Shown: positions 10,201 through 19,817 of the stretch, piece by piece
How positions within the stretch are numbered: the stretch's first letter is position 1
How the letters are laid out: each line of letters opens with the position of its first letter
Origin: Strigamia acuminata
Taxonomy: Eukaryota; Arthropoda; Chilopoda; Geophilomorpha; Linotaeniidae
Assembly: GCA_949358305.1 (NCBI GenBank)
Contig: OX442314.1
Coordinates: 7,991,060 to 8,055,059, forward strand
Reading direction: 5' to 3'
Length of the DNA: 64,000 nt
Position numbers and translations under genes: made by a program
Notes under the pieces: model-generated
Seen by the model: the letters and a program-made list of their open reading frames with translations, nothing else
The model's database searches: none
What the model was told of the DNA's origin: nothing

Positions 10201-13200
10201 GCGGACAGGAATACAACATTCAATAAACAACATTCTATTTGCCTAGCTATTGCTTGAAAATGTGTTCATTTAATTCTTTTGTCATTCTAGTTATCATAAG
10301 GTATTTTGCGGTTTGCAATATATTGCGACTTACTTATATTGTAAGCTATCATGCAGTTTCTACATGATACCATGTGTTATGCACAGATTAGTGAGTTTGC
10401 GGTTGCCAATTGTTCCTTATAATTATGAGTTACAAGCTCATAATTATAATTATAATTCCTTCTTGAAATAGGCACTTGCGGTACAATAAATATATTTTAT
10501 AAATTATACTTATGAATACCATGTAATGGTAGAACAAATCCCTACGCAAAAGAAAATGAGAATCTGTAATTTTACTAATTTGACAGTTTTCAGACATGAA
10601 ATTTTCTTCCAGTTTATTTATTTGCTTACCTGGAATGATTTTAGTTGTTTCTATCCTTCGATGGCAGAAAGAAATTGTGATTGAGGCTGAATGTTGAAAC
10701 AGGTCAGGCAGCCATTTTGAATTTCCATTAGCACCATCAGCGCCATTTGCAATAGTGGGAGGAGCTTCAAATAGTGTTAAGCGATCTGATTGGCTCCCTT
10801 ATTTTACAAAATAGTGTAAAAGTTGAGGAGTTACGTTATGCTATAAGTCCATTTTTATAATTATGAGCTTGTAACTCACAATTATAAGGAACAATTGGCA
10901 ACCGCAAACACAGTAAATGACAACAACAACAGTAAACAAACGCAAACACCCTCTACCAAATACACCAGTAACCTTTTTATCCGTTTTTATCAGTTTTTTT
11001 TTTGGTTTTCTGCAGTTTTGCATTTTTCGGCGGTTTTGTGGTATTTGTGATTTTTTGCGGTTTTTTGCGGTTTGCAGTGAATTTCCATAATCGCACTGCG
11101 ATTGTTATAAAAAACCGCAGTGCGATTATAGAAATTAAAATATTGCCGTGCGATATATCGCACTCGTGAACAACGCTAACACTCGGCATTGAAGTCAAAT
11201 TAACTATAAGTAAGTTCTCTCCAACAATGCATTTTGCATTTGTATTACTGTATTAACTACTGATATTGCAATGTGAAATGAAGGGTGAATTTGAAGAAAA
11301 GAAAATCTATAAATTACCTGTGTTTATTCGTGAGCAATTACCAAAAGGAAGTGGAATAGGATGAGTTGATAAATTACGCATTGTTACATCACCCATCTAC
11401 GAAAACAATACTTTTCAGTTTTGTGTTTCTTTTGGGAATACTCTGTATAACATTAATAGTGTATACCCGTGGAAAAAAAATTCCCCTTCTGTTTAGCTGT
11501 TTTAAGTTTACTTGCATAAAAATCTATTGAGATTCGACGACATCACTCTTGACCTGGTCTCTTTTCTTGCCCTAACAACAGTGTTGGGCAAGGTACTCCC
11601 AATATATACCGCGGTACAAGTACGCGGTACTTCCGCCGACGCTGAAATGTACCGCGGTCCCGGTACCGGTACTTGCTGCGTCCTCAAAAAGTACCGCGGT
11701 ACTGGTACCGAAACTTGCTACGTCCTCAAAAAGTACCGCGGTCCCGGTACAGTACCGGTACCGGGATTTTGCGGTACATCTCGCGGTACTCGGAAAAACG
11801 CAAGAAAACACGAGATTCTCGTGTTCTCTCCCGTTTTCCACTTTAAAGTTAAAAACTTGATGTTTGTACTCATTCAAAGTGAGTATAAACGTCAATAAGT
11901 TGTAATATTTGTAATATTTTTTGCTAATAAATTAAAATGAAGTCTTATTTCAACCAAAATTATAGTTTTCATTAGAATAACACGTCGTGCGCACGTACAT
12001 TCACCCGTTTTTTGACGGGTGCGCTGCATTGAAGCACCAGCCCATAATTTTGATTTACAGGGCGCCGAAAGTACCGCGATACAAGTACGCGGTACTACCG
12101 TGGACTACGAAAACTACCGCGGTACAAGTACGCGATACTTCCGTAGACTACGAAAAGTACCGCAGTGCAGGGCTGCGGTACAGGGCTGCGGTACAGTACC
12201 GGTACCGGTACTGTATCGTGCCCAACACTGCCTAACAATAGTATTAAAAGATAGACCGAGCAAATCATGATGTCATTAAATCTAAATGGTTGTTTACGCC
12301 TCCTTGTGAACAAACTTAAAACTGCCGTACCGGTACTGCAGAGATGTTTTTTTTCAATGGGTGTACCTTTTTTAGATTTTTACAATATTTCGAATTTTAT
12401 CATGGACGTTTACTGTTTTCCAGATTTCTTCCAGTGACAATTTGTTGCTGAACAATTGCCAGGGCGATATTTCATTGCAGGTTTTTTTGGTGTGCTTCAG
12501 TAAGTGTAATCTGGCTTCGTTCATCTTATTATTTTTTCGTTCGCCACAGATTGTGACTGACTGAAAATCGGTGTATCGACGTTGAACTATTTCAACGATC
12601 TTTGATACCGGTTCATCAATGTAGTAATTGAAACGAATGTGCAAGCAATACAACGTAAATCCTGCAGTCACAAATATTAGCAGATATTGAAGCTTTTTTA
12701 AAACTCTTGCTGTCATGGTTTGTTTTTTGCTTGCAGTGACTTTCTTCTTGCATATCTCATACAAATAGCGGATCTTATAGACGGGCTTCTTTTGATTTAT
12801 GTTTGATGCAACGTAATGTAAATACCAAGTAATTTCGGGTAATGAAAGTACTGATAGGCCAAGAAACAGGCCCAGATTGCCTCCGAAATCTGATAGTAGA
12901 GCAATAACGTCGTAGGTGTATCGTTCTACATACACGCTAATTTTCTCATTACTTATTATTACAGATGCAAGGAATGTTTTATCATCATCTGCTATGCCTG
13001 TGTCAGTGGATGTTGCTAAAGTTATTTGTTGACATGGACGTCGACAGAGACAAAAAGATGAAGGATTTAGGTAAGTAATGAATAATGCTGCGGTGACAAA
13101 TTGTTTGAATGTGTTTTCAGAACACTTGCAAAGTGGCAAATCCACTTTCATAAAGGGAAATCTGTCAAAGATGATTATTATTTTTTTATTGCATGACACC

Positions 13201-14846
13201 ACACCTGCATGTAATTCTTACCTGCATGTAAGATGCTTTTTCAGTTTTTTAAAGAGACAACTTTGATAGCATTCTTTGTATTCTTCATCACTGGAGCATG
13301 GATTTATAGATGAATTGAGAAATATGAACTAAAATTTAAAACAGAATAGTGATTTATGCAGTTAATAGTGAGTTTGCGGTTGCCAATTGTTCCTTATAAT
13401 TATGAGTTACAAGCTCATAATTATAAAAATGGACTTATAACATAACGTAACTCCTCAACTTTTACTCTATTTTGTAAAATAAGGGAGCCAATCAGATCGC
13501 TTAACACTATTTGAAGCTCCTCCCACTATTGCAAATGGCGCTGATGGTGCTAATGGAAATTCAAAATGGCTGCCCGACCTGTTTCAACATTCAGCCTCAA
13601 TCACAATTTCTTTCTGCCATCGAAGGATAGAAACAACTAAAATTATTCCAGGTAAGCAAATAAATAAACTGGAAGACAATTTCATGTCTGAAAAATGTCA
13701 AATTAGTAAAACTACAGATTTTCATTTTCTTTTGCATATGGATTTGTTCTACCATTATATGCAAGGGATTTGTACTGTTCACGTGGTATTTATAAGTATA
13801 ATTTATAAAATACATTTGTTGTACCGCAAGTGCCTAATCCAAGAAGGAATTATAATTATAATTATGAGCTTGTAACTCATAATTATAAGAAACAATTGAC
13901 AACCGCAAACTCACTATTTTCTTACGTAAAATTTTACTTTGTTATAACGCAAATGAATGTTTGATGTTTCACCAGGAAATTGAATTGCTACGCAGTAGTT
14001 ACTTCCAAAATCATAGAAAGCAAAGCAAAGCTATGTGCAAAAAAAAATAATTAATACAAATCATAATTAATTTTTATTTATTAAAATTACCGAATATGGC
14101 ACTGTAGGGCACATATAATCATAACTTTTTTCCATTTTTACTGTGACTACTTGTCCAACAAATGAGTCGCTTGAAGCTTTTGCTGTGTAAATGATTGATA
14201 AAATGTATTGAAGACACAGCTAAATGTTTGTTAATAGTTACAAAATTTAATCGTTGAGCAAATTCCACGCGTGCTGCTGGTTTCTGTTAGAACAATTGTT
14301 TTGTTTGAATTTGGATATCTCTGCATGAAATAATTAAGTTTTTAAATAATCATTTTTTAAAAATAATTATTTTTTTACTTTTATTTTTACGCTGACCACT
14401 TCTTTTGTCAAATTAGTCGCTTTCCAAAGTTCATCCATATGGTAATCTGGGATTGTCATCATAATTTCCCATGTATTAAAACATTGGCTGGCTTTATGAG
14501 TTCTTTTCCAAAGTCTGTCCATTTCTTTTGTATTTCTATTGCAGATCATCAAGTTTGGTAGTTCTACATCTTCCGATTTACTCGTCACATCAACAACTGT
14601 TGGATAACTTAAGTAATGCTTTATTCTACCGTAAGTCTGATAAGTGAGCATACACGTGCAAAATGAGAATAAAAGCAGCCAAAAAATGTGACGCTTGCTC
14701 CCACGATGATTGCTATTTATAAAATCATCCAAGCCGATTAAATTGCATCTGAGGTTGTTTACATCATCCTTCAACAATTGGTGAATTGCCAAACGTAGTT
14801 TACTTAATCCTTGCCTGTTTCTTCTCATGAAAGAAGAATTCTGCAT
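4291..14846 (-). CDS. Double-domain DEG/ENaC channel gene B (exons 1-10; last exon not in window)
   Basis: This is a predicted pickpocket-like, amiloride-sensitive sodium channel family (ASC) membrane protein with two subunits fused in one chain. By comparison with gene A the exons are 14846-14379, 14320-14242, 14182-14091, 14030-13938, 13328-13222, 13161-12384, 11395-11317, 5123-5044, 4561-4466 and 4400-4291. All have AG/GT borders and consistent phase, giving 660 codons. Exon 1 carries TM1 (WLLLFSFCTCMLTY). Exon 6 carries the pore-forming TM2 (SDFGGNLGLFLGLS), then the linker, then TM1 of the second domain (LLIFVTAGFTLYCLHI). Exon 10 is the cysteine-rich exon before the terminal exon. The exon with the second TM2 should lie beyond position 1 or is lost. 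Intron 7 contains the Copia element, intron 6 a hAT MITE, and introns 4 and 7 one MITE each. The intron stretch 4600-5040 has no recognisable feature. Confidence 0.85.
5459..5673 (-). repeat. Copia 3' LTR
   Basis: 215 bp, identical to the 5' LTR. It is preceded on the element strand by the polypurine tract CAGGGGAAG (5674-5682), and the outer flank is TTCTA (5454-5458). Confidence 0.97.
5796..9896 (-). CDS. Copia Gag-Pol polyprotein (1366 aa)
   Basis: One uninterrupted frame holds all Copia functions in the order typical of the family. It has a Gag region (residues 1 to about 235) and a CCHC zinc knuckle (CHGCGKIGHKIADC, near 240). The aspartic protease has WCLDSGASSH near 290. The integrase has an HHCC zinc region (about 435-485) and the DDE core with LVHSDVCGP, VLRSDNGKEY and PEQNGVSERMN (about 500-605). 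The reverse transcriptase has YAPVARPGSIR and catalytic YVDDF near 1040. RNase H has GYTDADWG, TSSTEAEYMAL and SDNQGA (about 1210-1300). Integrase before reverse transcriptase is the Copia signature. No key catalytic residue is missing, so the copy is probably autonomous. The ATG at 9896 is the first after the primer site. Confidence 0.97.
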   Translation of the reverse strand: MANGGGNSARIEALGKENFDTWKIQMEAILDQRDLLVHAEGTSKRPETIEGNAKRVKEIETWEKSDRTAKNDILLNIKQSELRMAKNCNTANELWKKLHSVYQSKGPARKITLLKRLATHKMADGENVENHLKEFFELVDKLLDMDFKMPEDFTTILLLLSLPNSYDNFRCAIESQDKLPSLEVLEGKIKDESIARGKGKEDVSDAMMARKTFQKRKQPKKYGDENSNSTEKPAFKYKCHGCGKIGHKIADCRSKSKKESASRAEKSKYELFFCEQIETALISETSRPKNWCLDSGASSHMCSNDSTFSTIEFLKNQKLNLASKASTKIDGKGTAKIVVNTGNGNVKLDLAETLLVRDLRTNLMSVGKITERGHKVIFDDKSAEVINPKGEIVFTAEKRNGLYYIVDETEDAATAAEIEVGTGSKPAKPASTKIQEWHKRLGHLNESSLKILNEKADGMNLEKDAKLPTCETCIEGKHASTKFPDSTSKSEKLLELVHSDVCGPMPTKSMNGSRYFVTFTDDKSRWCKVYFLKHKSEVFEAFKSFKTFCERETGCALKVLRSDNGKEYVNKKFDTYLQENGIKRQTSVERTPEQNGVSERMNRTLIEMARCMLLQAKLPNSYWAEAINTACHIRNKCPTRSLENEIPHQVWTGRKPNVDYFRVFGSRVFALDKKPNKGKFEPKSKECILIGYWDGSKAYRLWSKSENKIIKSRDVKFVEKSENETNEECEENDNNNNFNDILTDCRTDQIENGTEISEDEVESAGENEPDNEDERETQHEEAEPRQNENAQIIPRRSSRTPKPYPNRNGDPPRKRYTRKNPTTTNEVLDEIAQIAILDDPTTAAEALNGNDPQEWMKAMKDEYDALIENETWEECDRPKNRNVIGCRWVLRTKFEADGSIERRKARLVAKGYAQQPGIDYFETYAPVARPGSIRMMMAIAAELGLTVHQMDAITAYLNGEIEEEIFMEFPEYLEFIAGIKIKKGKVCRMRKALYGLKQSGRQWYKKLDEKLQKHGLKPTNADPCVYYQMNGEVITLVAIYVDDFIIATNCKRNLEKLKSNLKSEFKMKDLGQIHYCLGIEFKQDEKTKSITMAQKKYVKDILNRFGMQGCSKNTTPLDANQKLQKNKKKEDGTDEELLDPEKFPYQSLIGSLMYLAVCTRPDISYTVSALSQYNTCFTGTHWTAAKRVLRYLKHSSNLGLKFEKTGKDLVGYTDADWGANLDDRRSYTGYCFKLANATICWEARKQKTVATSSTEAEYMALADASKEAIYLRNFLDEIKYINKKKETTLIYSDNQGAHKLVRNPIFHSRTKHIDIRHHFVRETCERGDIDIEFLESEKMVADVLTKGLFKPKHEELIAQFGLKEIV
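9988..10017 (-). other. Primer-binding site for a half initiator tRNA-Met
   Basis: Directly inside the 5' LTR the element strand reads GGTTATGGGCCCAG and continues for 30 nt in perfect complementarity to nucleotides 10-39 of the initiator tRNA-Met gene at 57584-57655. Copia in Drosophila is known to prime from a tRNA-iMet fragment ending at nucleotide 39, and the match here ends at exactly that base. Confidence 0.95.
10018..10232 (-). repeat. Copia 5' LTR
   Basis: 215 bp, identical base for base to the copy at 5459-5673. On the element's strand it starts TGTTGTTTATTGAATG and ends with CA just before the primer-binding site. The outer flank is TTCTA. Confidence 0.97.
10388..10908 (-). mobile_element. 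MITE with about 60-bp terminal inverted repeats, copy 1
   Basis: The ends read AGTGAGTTTGCGGTTGCCAA and its reverse complement TTGGCAACCGCAAA. Both termini include the palindromic block ATAATTATGAGTTACAAGCT. The body is nearly identical to 13367-13916 in the opposite orientation. It has no coding capacity and lies in intron 7 of gene B, next to the Copia element. The right end is slightly degraded (CACAGTAAA in place of CTCACTA). Confidence 0.8.
10909..11300. other. Unclassified AT-rich intron DNA
   Basis: Low-complexity text with repeated GCGGTTTTT-like runs and small inverted motifs (CGCACTGCGATTGTTATAAA and AACCGCAGTGCGATTATA). No gene or clear element is seen. Confidence 0.4.
11579..12230. 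mobile_element. hAT-type MITE with GGTACCGCGG palindromic arrays
   Basis: The termini CAGTGTTGGGC and GCCCAACACTG form an inverted repeat. The flanks are perfect 8-bp target duplications CCTAACAA (11571-11578 and 12231-12238), the size made by hAT transposases. The subterminal regions are packed with GTACCGCGGT and CCGGTACCGG palindromes, which can fold into strong hairpins. It is a relative of the element at 55715-56580, sharing the CAGTGTTG end and the CGGTACATCTCGCGGTAC-like block. It lies in intron 6 of gene B. Confidence 0.9.
13367..13916 (+). mobile_element. MITE with about 60-bp terminal inverted repeats, copy 2
   Basis: The same family as 10388-10908 but inverted, with both ends well kept (AGTGAGTTTGCGG and CCGCAAACTCACT). 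It sits in intron 4 of gene B immediately left of exon 4, whose donor is at 13937. No coding capacity. Confidence 0.85.
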
Positions 14847-15560
14847 TGTATCTTATTTGCAATGGCCAGATTTCAAACTGGTTTCAACAATGTTTTTGTA
14901 ACGGCAATTGATGTATTGGATTTACCTGCTTTTGGTCATGTTAAGAAGATAATGAAAAGTTATCTGATGTCTACAGTGCTGAGTTCTGAATTGTCACTTG
15001 TAGCTAAAATGCAAATGGTTTTCTAGTCGATGTCGGGTTTCTTTTGCGCTTTTCGCTTGTCCGTTGTCCCTTATTTATCTGTCGGTGAACTTGTCTTGAT
15101 GAAAGACGATCAACTGCAAGATATTTGGTGTCAGATTAGTTCTGAGTCCTGAATGACTTATTTTTTATTTAATATCTTATTTCCAATAGAAGTACTTAGT
15201 GTGATTACTATCGATTTATACATTTCTTATTAATACGGTTGATGGTTGGAAAAAGGTTTTCTTGTTTTTTTTTTATACTGTTTGTTGAATTATTCACTGC
15301 ACGATCCATCCAAATCTAGAACGCCTACGCTAATTAGGGGCTAGTTGTGGTTAGTAATCAATCACACATGTCAATAATTTTCTCAAGGCACTTTTTACAT
15401 CCAGAAATGATTGATCGACAGTGGAATGAAGTTTAAACAAAGAAAAAATATCGCAGATGCCCATTAAGTTTATAAGGCCGGTGGAATCATTTGGTTTGAC
15501 TCAGCCAAGTTGAATTAAATTAAATGTTTGACCAAAACCTCGCACAAAACGGAACAATAC
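14847..15560 (-). promoter_or_regulatory. 5' flank of channel gene B
   Basis: This region lies upstream of the exon 1 start codon. It shares scattered similarity with the flanks of gene A (36830-37080) and the orphan flank at 30280-30530, for example AGTTCTGAGT-like text, a CCAATAG/CCCATAG block and a TTGTTTA-rich tract. A promoter is expected here by position only; I see no convincing TATA box. The rest of the stretch holds no gene. Confidence 0.35.
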
Positions 15561-15561
15561 T

Positions 15562-15720
15562 CGTATTTGTGTTATTTTAGATGTGGCCGCACATTGGCCA
15601 GATTTGTACCCCAATGGCCAATCCAACTGCCGGAAAAGTGACAAATTGTATTTACCACTTATCAATGAATTTTGGATTTCCAAGAAAAATTATATCTGAT
15701 AATGGACCACAATTCCGTTG
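15562..15720 (+). pseudogene. Gypsy integrase core fragment
   Basis: Translation gives a short piece ending in FGFPRKIISDNGPQF, the second catalytic aspartate block (SDNG.QF) of Gypsy-class integrases, preceded by a KVTNCIYHLSMN-like helix. It breaks off into unrelated sequence after about 15720. The following 15720-15880 is unclassified. Confidence 0.65.
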
Positions 15721-15884
15721 TGACTGCTTGGCCACCCACAGTGACCTGCGTCACTGCCACACACCGCCTTACGGCCCCAAGGTAGTCCCCTTTGCGGTGG
15801 ACTGACCCAGTACGGGGGAGTACTGATGTCACGCTCATTACCGACTACGAGTCGGGTCTGTTGCTCGCTAACTAGAGCATATGG

Positions 15885-16292
15885 CCAAATGTAAGGCACC
15901 AAGGATGCTTATTCCACTACTGCCAGGCACATTGGAGGAAGGTGCAATCGCTTGGCATGGTAACTTCGTACAAAGCAGTGCCAGAAGTGAAGAGCCTGGT
16001 GAAAAAGGCAATGGCATAACTGTTTTTGAAGCCCGAAGATATTCAAGCCAGATTTGATGCGGTGTACGACGAATTTTGTACTTCAAACCTAGGTGATGTT
16101 TTTGACAGAATGATCTATCTTTTCCTTGGGTATGTAAACGAAACTTGGCTTGATGGGGTAGCAGCAGTGCAGTTGTCTGTCTTCGACCAAGTTTGCCGAA
16201 CAAACAACGTCGTTGAAGCTTTCCATCCAACATTGCAACGCAAGCTGAAAGTCACCCACCTGAATGTGTGGGCTTTCATTGACACATTCTAG
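15885..16292 (+). pseudogene. Mutator-like (MULE) transposase C-terminal fragment
   Basis: The plus-strand reading contains VCRTNNVVEAFHPTLQRK followed by HLNVWAFID, which matches the C-terminal RTNN..E..H..L...HPN.W.FI block of animal MULE transposases. Upstream, in the same frame, AVPEVKSLVKKAMA is cut by an in-frame TAA at about 16016, just before LFLKPEDIQ. The catalytic DDE core is absent. It is a dead fragment. Confidence 0.7.
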
Positions 16293-16900
16293 TCTTTGGA
16301 GTTGGTATACTCAAGGAAATATACACAACTCCTAGGTGGTGCCTTGACGAAACGTGAGCGCCTTTAGAGTGCTTAGGGTCACGGAGAAATATCGGTCTGG
16401 TCTGCTCAGTATCCGGATGTACTGTTGAGAATGATGTGTGAATTCACCTTAAAATTCTTAAAGCATCAGGTGTTTTAATCCATCATTCTTTTAAAATACA
16501 GTATTTTTATTTTTATTTGATTTCTGTGTTGAATATTCAAACTTCAAAGTATGGATTCCACTGAAGGCCTAACCTTTGGATGGTAATTAAACTGTTGTAG
16601 GTTGTAGGACTGACTTTATTTGTAAATATGTGGGAACATGGACAGTGTTTAAATCCAACATCCAATATGTCAGAAAGTGAACAATAAGTTTGTTGCTGTT
16701 CCTTATCACTATGACAACCAAAACTGTCTGCTACTTATGATCATTTTATTGCGTTATTAATTTAAAATTACATTTAAAACACTTGTGTATAATAACAAAT
16801 GGAATAGTGTGCAGAAATATAATTAATTTTTGTTTTTCAAAGGATAATTATGTAGTTTTATACATGGTGAAGTACCACTGAACGACAGTAGATAGAATTA
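16293..16900. other. Gene D downstream flank, partly duplicated
   Basis: No gene is seen. The part 16785-16900 (AATAACAAATGGAATAG, AAAGGATAATTA, GACAGTAGATAG) resembles both 17515-18110 and 32140-32350, so this is the duplicated 3' flank of the channel genes interrupted by the two MITEs that follow. Confidence 0.5.
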
Positions 16901-17407
16901 CCGTATTACCCCGCTTATTGCCGCATGCCATTGGTCATGGGTTTATGACCATTTCAAATGGCGCCAAAAAAGTCTATATTGAAACATGCCGGTATAGAGC
17001 GAAACATGCCGGTATAGAGCGAAACATGCCGGTATAGAGCGAAACATGCCGGTATAGAGCGAAACATGCCGGTATAGAGCGAAACATGCCGGTATAAATA
17101 AAAAAAATTTTTTGTTTTTTTTTGTTTTAAAGAGCCCAGATGATAAATTATGTTAAAATTTGGGCCTGAAATTTAAGTTTTCTTGATATTCTGAAGATTA
17201 CTACTAATTTTTTTGAAATATTTATAGAAATTTAGGCCATTTCCTACATTTTGGACATCGAAATATGAGTTTTAAGCATGTTTTAGGCTCAAAATTAAAA
17301 AAAAATTCGTATTCAATTATACCGGCATGCCATTGAAAACGGGGTTTATTGGCATGCCGGCAATATTCGCACTTTACCGACATGTGGCAATAAGCGGGGT
17401 AATACGG
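16901..17407. mobile_element. Mariner-type MITE with TA duplication and internal 20-bp repeats
   Basis: The ends CCGTATTACCCCGCTTATTG and CAATAAGCGGGGTAATACGG form an inverted repeat between TA dinucleotides. The flank of gene A (about 32155-32185) has the uninterrupted sequence ATTATAAAAT, so it serves as an empty site and confirms a TA target duplication. A degraded relative lies at 29995-30272. Confidence 0.9.
16980..17095 (+). repeat. 20-bp tandem repeat inside the MITE, six units
   Basis: The unit GAAACATGCCGGTATAGAGC is repeated about six times. CATGCCGG also occurs near the MITE terminus, so the array probably grew from a subterminal motif. Confidence 0.95.
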
Positions 17408-17530
17408 TATAAAATTTGATATAGAATTTTAATAAAAAATTAATTTCTAACAATTATAAACAAATTAAATAATCGCATTATTAAGATACCGACTCTTAAT
17501 CTAGTAAATACAGAATAACAAATGGAATAG

Positions 17531-18012
17531 TAGGGGGTTTCATTAAATAAGCGATTAGTTGATTACGTTGATTACTTTGATTAGTCGATTACTTGATATA
17601 TCATGTGACTGAATTCAACCAATCCCAAGAATAATCATTCATCAAATAAGCAACTCAGCAACTAATCAAGTAATCATCCCAAACCATAATTTTCTGCTGA
17701 CTTTGGCCGATTATAAGTGGTCTGTCGACTGAAACCAACATGGCGGCGCCACACCTGCTCAAACTACACAAGGTCATAATAATAAAGTCTGCTCAGTTTA
17801 GGTTAAACTGAACACATGAAATGAGTTAGGTAGTTGCAATAATTATTTGTTGGAACTTTTTTTAAACAATTGCTACGAATTTACGCGCAATTTAAACAAT
17901 TCCGCCCATCGGAACAATAATCACATAATCAGATTTTTGTTGGGCCCTCAATTATTGAGTGATTATGATTTTTGCAATAATCAACTAATCGCTCATTTAA
18001 TGAAACCCTCTA
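17531..18012. mobile_element. MITE with TAGGGGGTTTCATTAAAT termini
   Basis: The left end TAGGGGGTTTCATTAAATAA pairs with the right end TTTAATGAAACCCTCTA. The adjoining GCGATTAGTTGATTA and TAATCAACTAATCGC blocks extend the inverted repeat. Gene A's flank (GGAATAG then TTTATGGAAAC, near 32292-32310) lacks the insert, so it is an empty site. The exact duplication is ambiguous (TA or TAG). Confidence 0.8.
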
Positions 18013-18623
18013 GTGTATGGAAACACAATTAATTTAGTTTTTAAAGGATAATTAGGCAGTACATTCGTTTCGTGAAGTGCTACAGAACATTTGATAGCAT
18101 TATAGAATTAAATACGTGTAATAACATTAAGGGATAATCTGGCTTATTTTGATTTTTTAAAATTTAAAATTTATATTTTTCTTGTAATAATTAAAAATAG
18201 AAGAAAAAATTAATTATGTACTACGCAAGAATTTAAATGTTTTATTATAAACAATTTTTATGTAGGCATCGTTTATTTGTGATAGCCTCACAGGCGCCCA
18301 ATGAGAATAGAGCAGTGCTTTTAGATCGGAGGAATATCAGTAAATAGAAGAGCAAAATAAAAGAGCATACTTCTATAGATAGGCACCACCAGCAAGAATT
18401 CAATTGTAAACAAGTTCAACAATTACAATCTGTTGTATTTCAGTTAAAAATGTAACTTTTATACTACTATGTTTTCAACAATGTAATCAGAAAACAACAT
18501 TATTTCAATGTGAGTGCATTAAAATAATTTTATGATTTTATATTCTTAAAATTTCAAATACGAAAATTGTTGCAACTGTGACTAAGATTTAAAAGATTTT
18601 GCATATTGATAGCTTTTCCCAAT

Positions 18624-19261
18624 TCATTTTTTATTGCTACTTTTAGAACCAAATCGAAAACTCTGATACCAATTATAAGTGTTTAAAATGCAAATATAGA
18701 ACGACAGTAATGACATTCCCAAACCTAATCCTACAATGCTACCGACATCGCTAAGCAATTGAGATACCGGGTATGCTTGTTGCTCTTCTATAATCTCTAA
18801 GTAAGTATCAGGGAATTGAAGAAGTATATGTGTTATAGATTTAAATAGAAATTTAGTCCCATGCAAACTAATTTTGTAAAAATTGTTTACGCATGGCAGT
18901 CTGCATTTGCATTGTTTTTGATTTGAGTCAAAAGCCTTTAAGTACATTAAATGAGCCGTAGTGATTTCCTTTGTTGTGTTACAAACTGGTAAATTCGATC
19001 TCCAAAAATAAGGTAATCTGAAACAAACAGCGATTTTGTGAATAGGTTGACTGCTGAAAAGGTTAGATATTTTTTTAAATAAAGATATAGGTAGATTTTC
19101 TATTGATAAAATCGAAATTTGAGAAAAGTGAATTATATGAACATAGCATACTTGCAGTTCAAAGTTTGGACAAAATCCTTTTTCATGCAAGCATTTTTAC
19201 ACTTGAAATAAGTATTTTTGTTCTCTTCACATGGATTATGCTTTGTATTTCTTCGTATAGT
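18624..19261 (-). pseudogene. Double-domain DEG/ENaC gene D, 3' exons only
   Basis: Only exons 10 (19261-19152, 110 nt, cysteine-rich, with NPCEENKNTYFKCKNACM) and 11 (19017-18624) remain. Both have the same lengths, phase and splice sites as in gene A. Exon 11 ends with the second-domain pore helix (LLSDVGSIVGLGLGMSLLSF) and a basic tail. Upstream, intron 9 is interrupted at about 19417 by LTR-element sequence, and no exon 1-9 homologue occurs before gene A's terminal exon. The gene is therefore a 3' stump, although the reading frame of the remaining exons is intact. A promoter-like remnant of the same family lies at 30280-30530. Confidence 0.75.
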
Positions 19262-19556
19262 CTAATTCAAACAATCAAAGTGCATTAGTATAAAAGTATA
19301 TACCATATTCCTTCGAAAAAGGGGCTTTTATTCAAAACTGCAATCGTCAACCGCAACTTTAATATCCGTTTTTCATAAAGAAAAATAATATTTTTGTGTA
19401 TTTAATGTAACGAACGTGCGAGTAGAACCTGTAGAGGGTGCCACGTGTTACAGCGCTAATAAAATCACTTCCTGTCTTACTAAGCCTAACCAAAGTCACG
19501 TTGTCATACTCAGCTACGTACAACAACTGGTGTCAGGAACAGGATTTTTTATCGCC

Positions 19557-19614
19557 AAGTCCCTGACACTCGAAATATCACTCACGTGAGTGATATTTCA
19601 AGTGTCAGGGACTT
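19557..19614. repeat. 58-bp palindrome in the retroelement leader
   Basis: The two 29-bp arms meet at CTCACGTGAG with no loop and differ at one position (ACACTCGAAA against ACACTTGAAA). It lies 12 nt downstream of the primer-binding site and upstream of gag, where retroelements carry dimerisation or packaging signals; that role is an inference. Confidence 0.9.
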
Positions 19615-19817
19615 TGTGAACCACGATGTGGATCAGCACGATGGCCAACGATCCAAACCAGGCGATAGGACCGAGTGGCGTGCGACTGCCAAAACCGTTA
19701 ATAATCACACCGGATAACATGGCGGCTGCATGGGAGGAACGGCTAGATTCCTATGAGTGGTAAGCCATAGCGGCACAAATTAATAACCGATCGGCAGAAG
19801 TTCAAGTCTAATTATTC

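Larger units (their letters stand above)
5459..10232 (-). mobile_element. Ty1/Copia LTR retrotransposon, apparently intact
   Basis: This is a complete element on the minus strand. It has two identical 215-bp LTRs bounded by TG and CA, a 5-bp target duplication (TTCTA at 5454-5458 and 10233-10237), a primer-binding site, a polypurine tract and one long Gag-Pol frame without stops. Identical LTRs mean the insertion is recent. It sits in intron 7 of channel gene B in the same orientation as the gene, so its own polyadenylation signals could interfere with the host transcript (inference). Confidence 0.97.
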
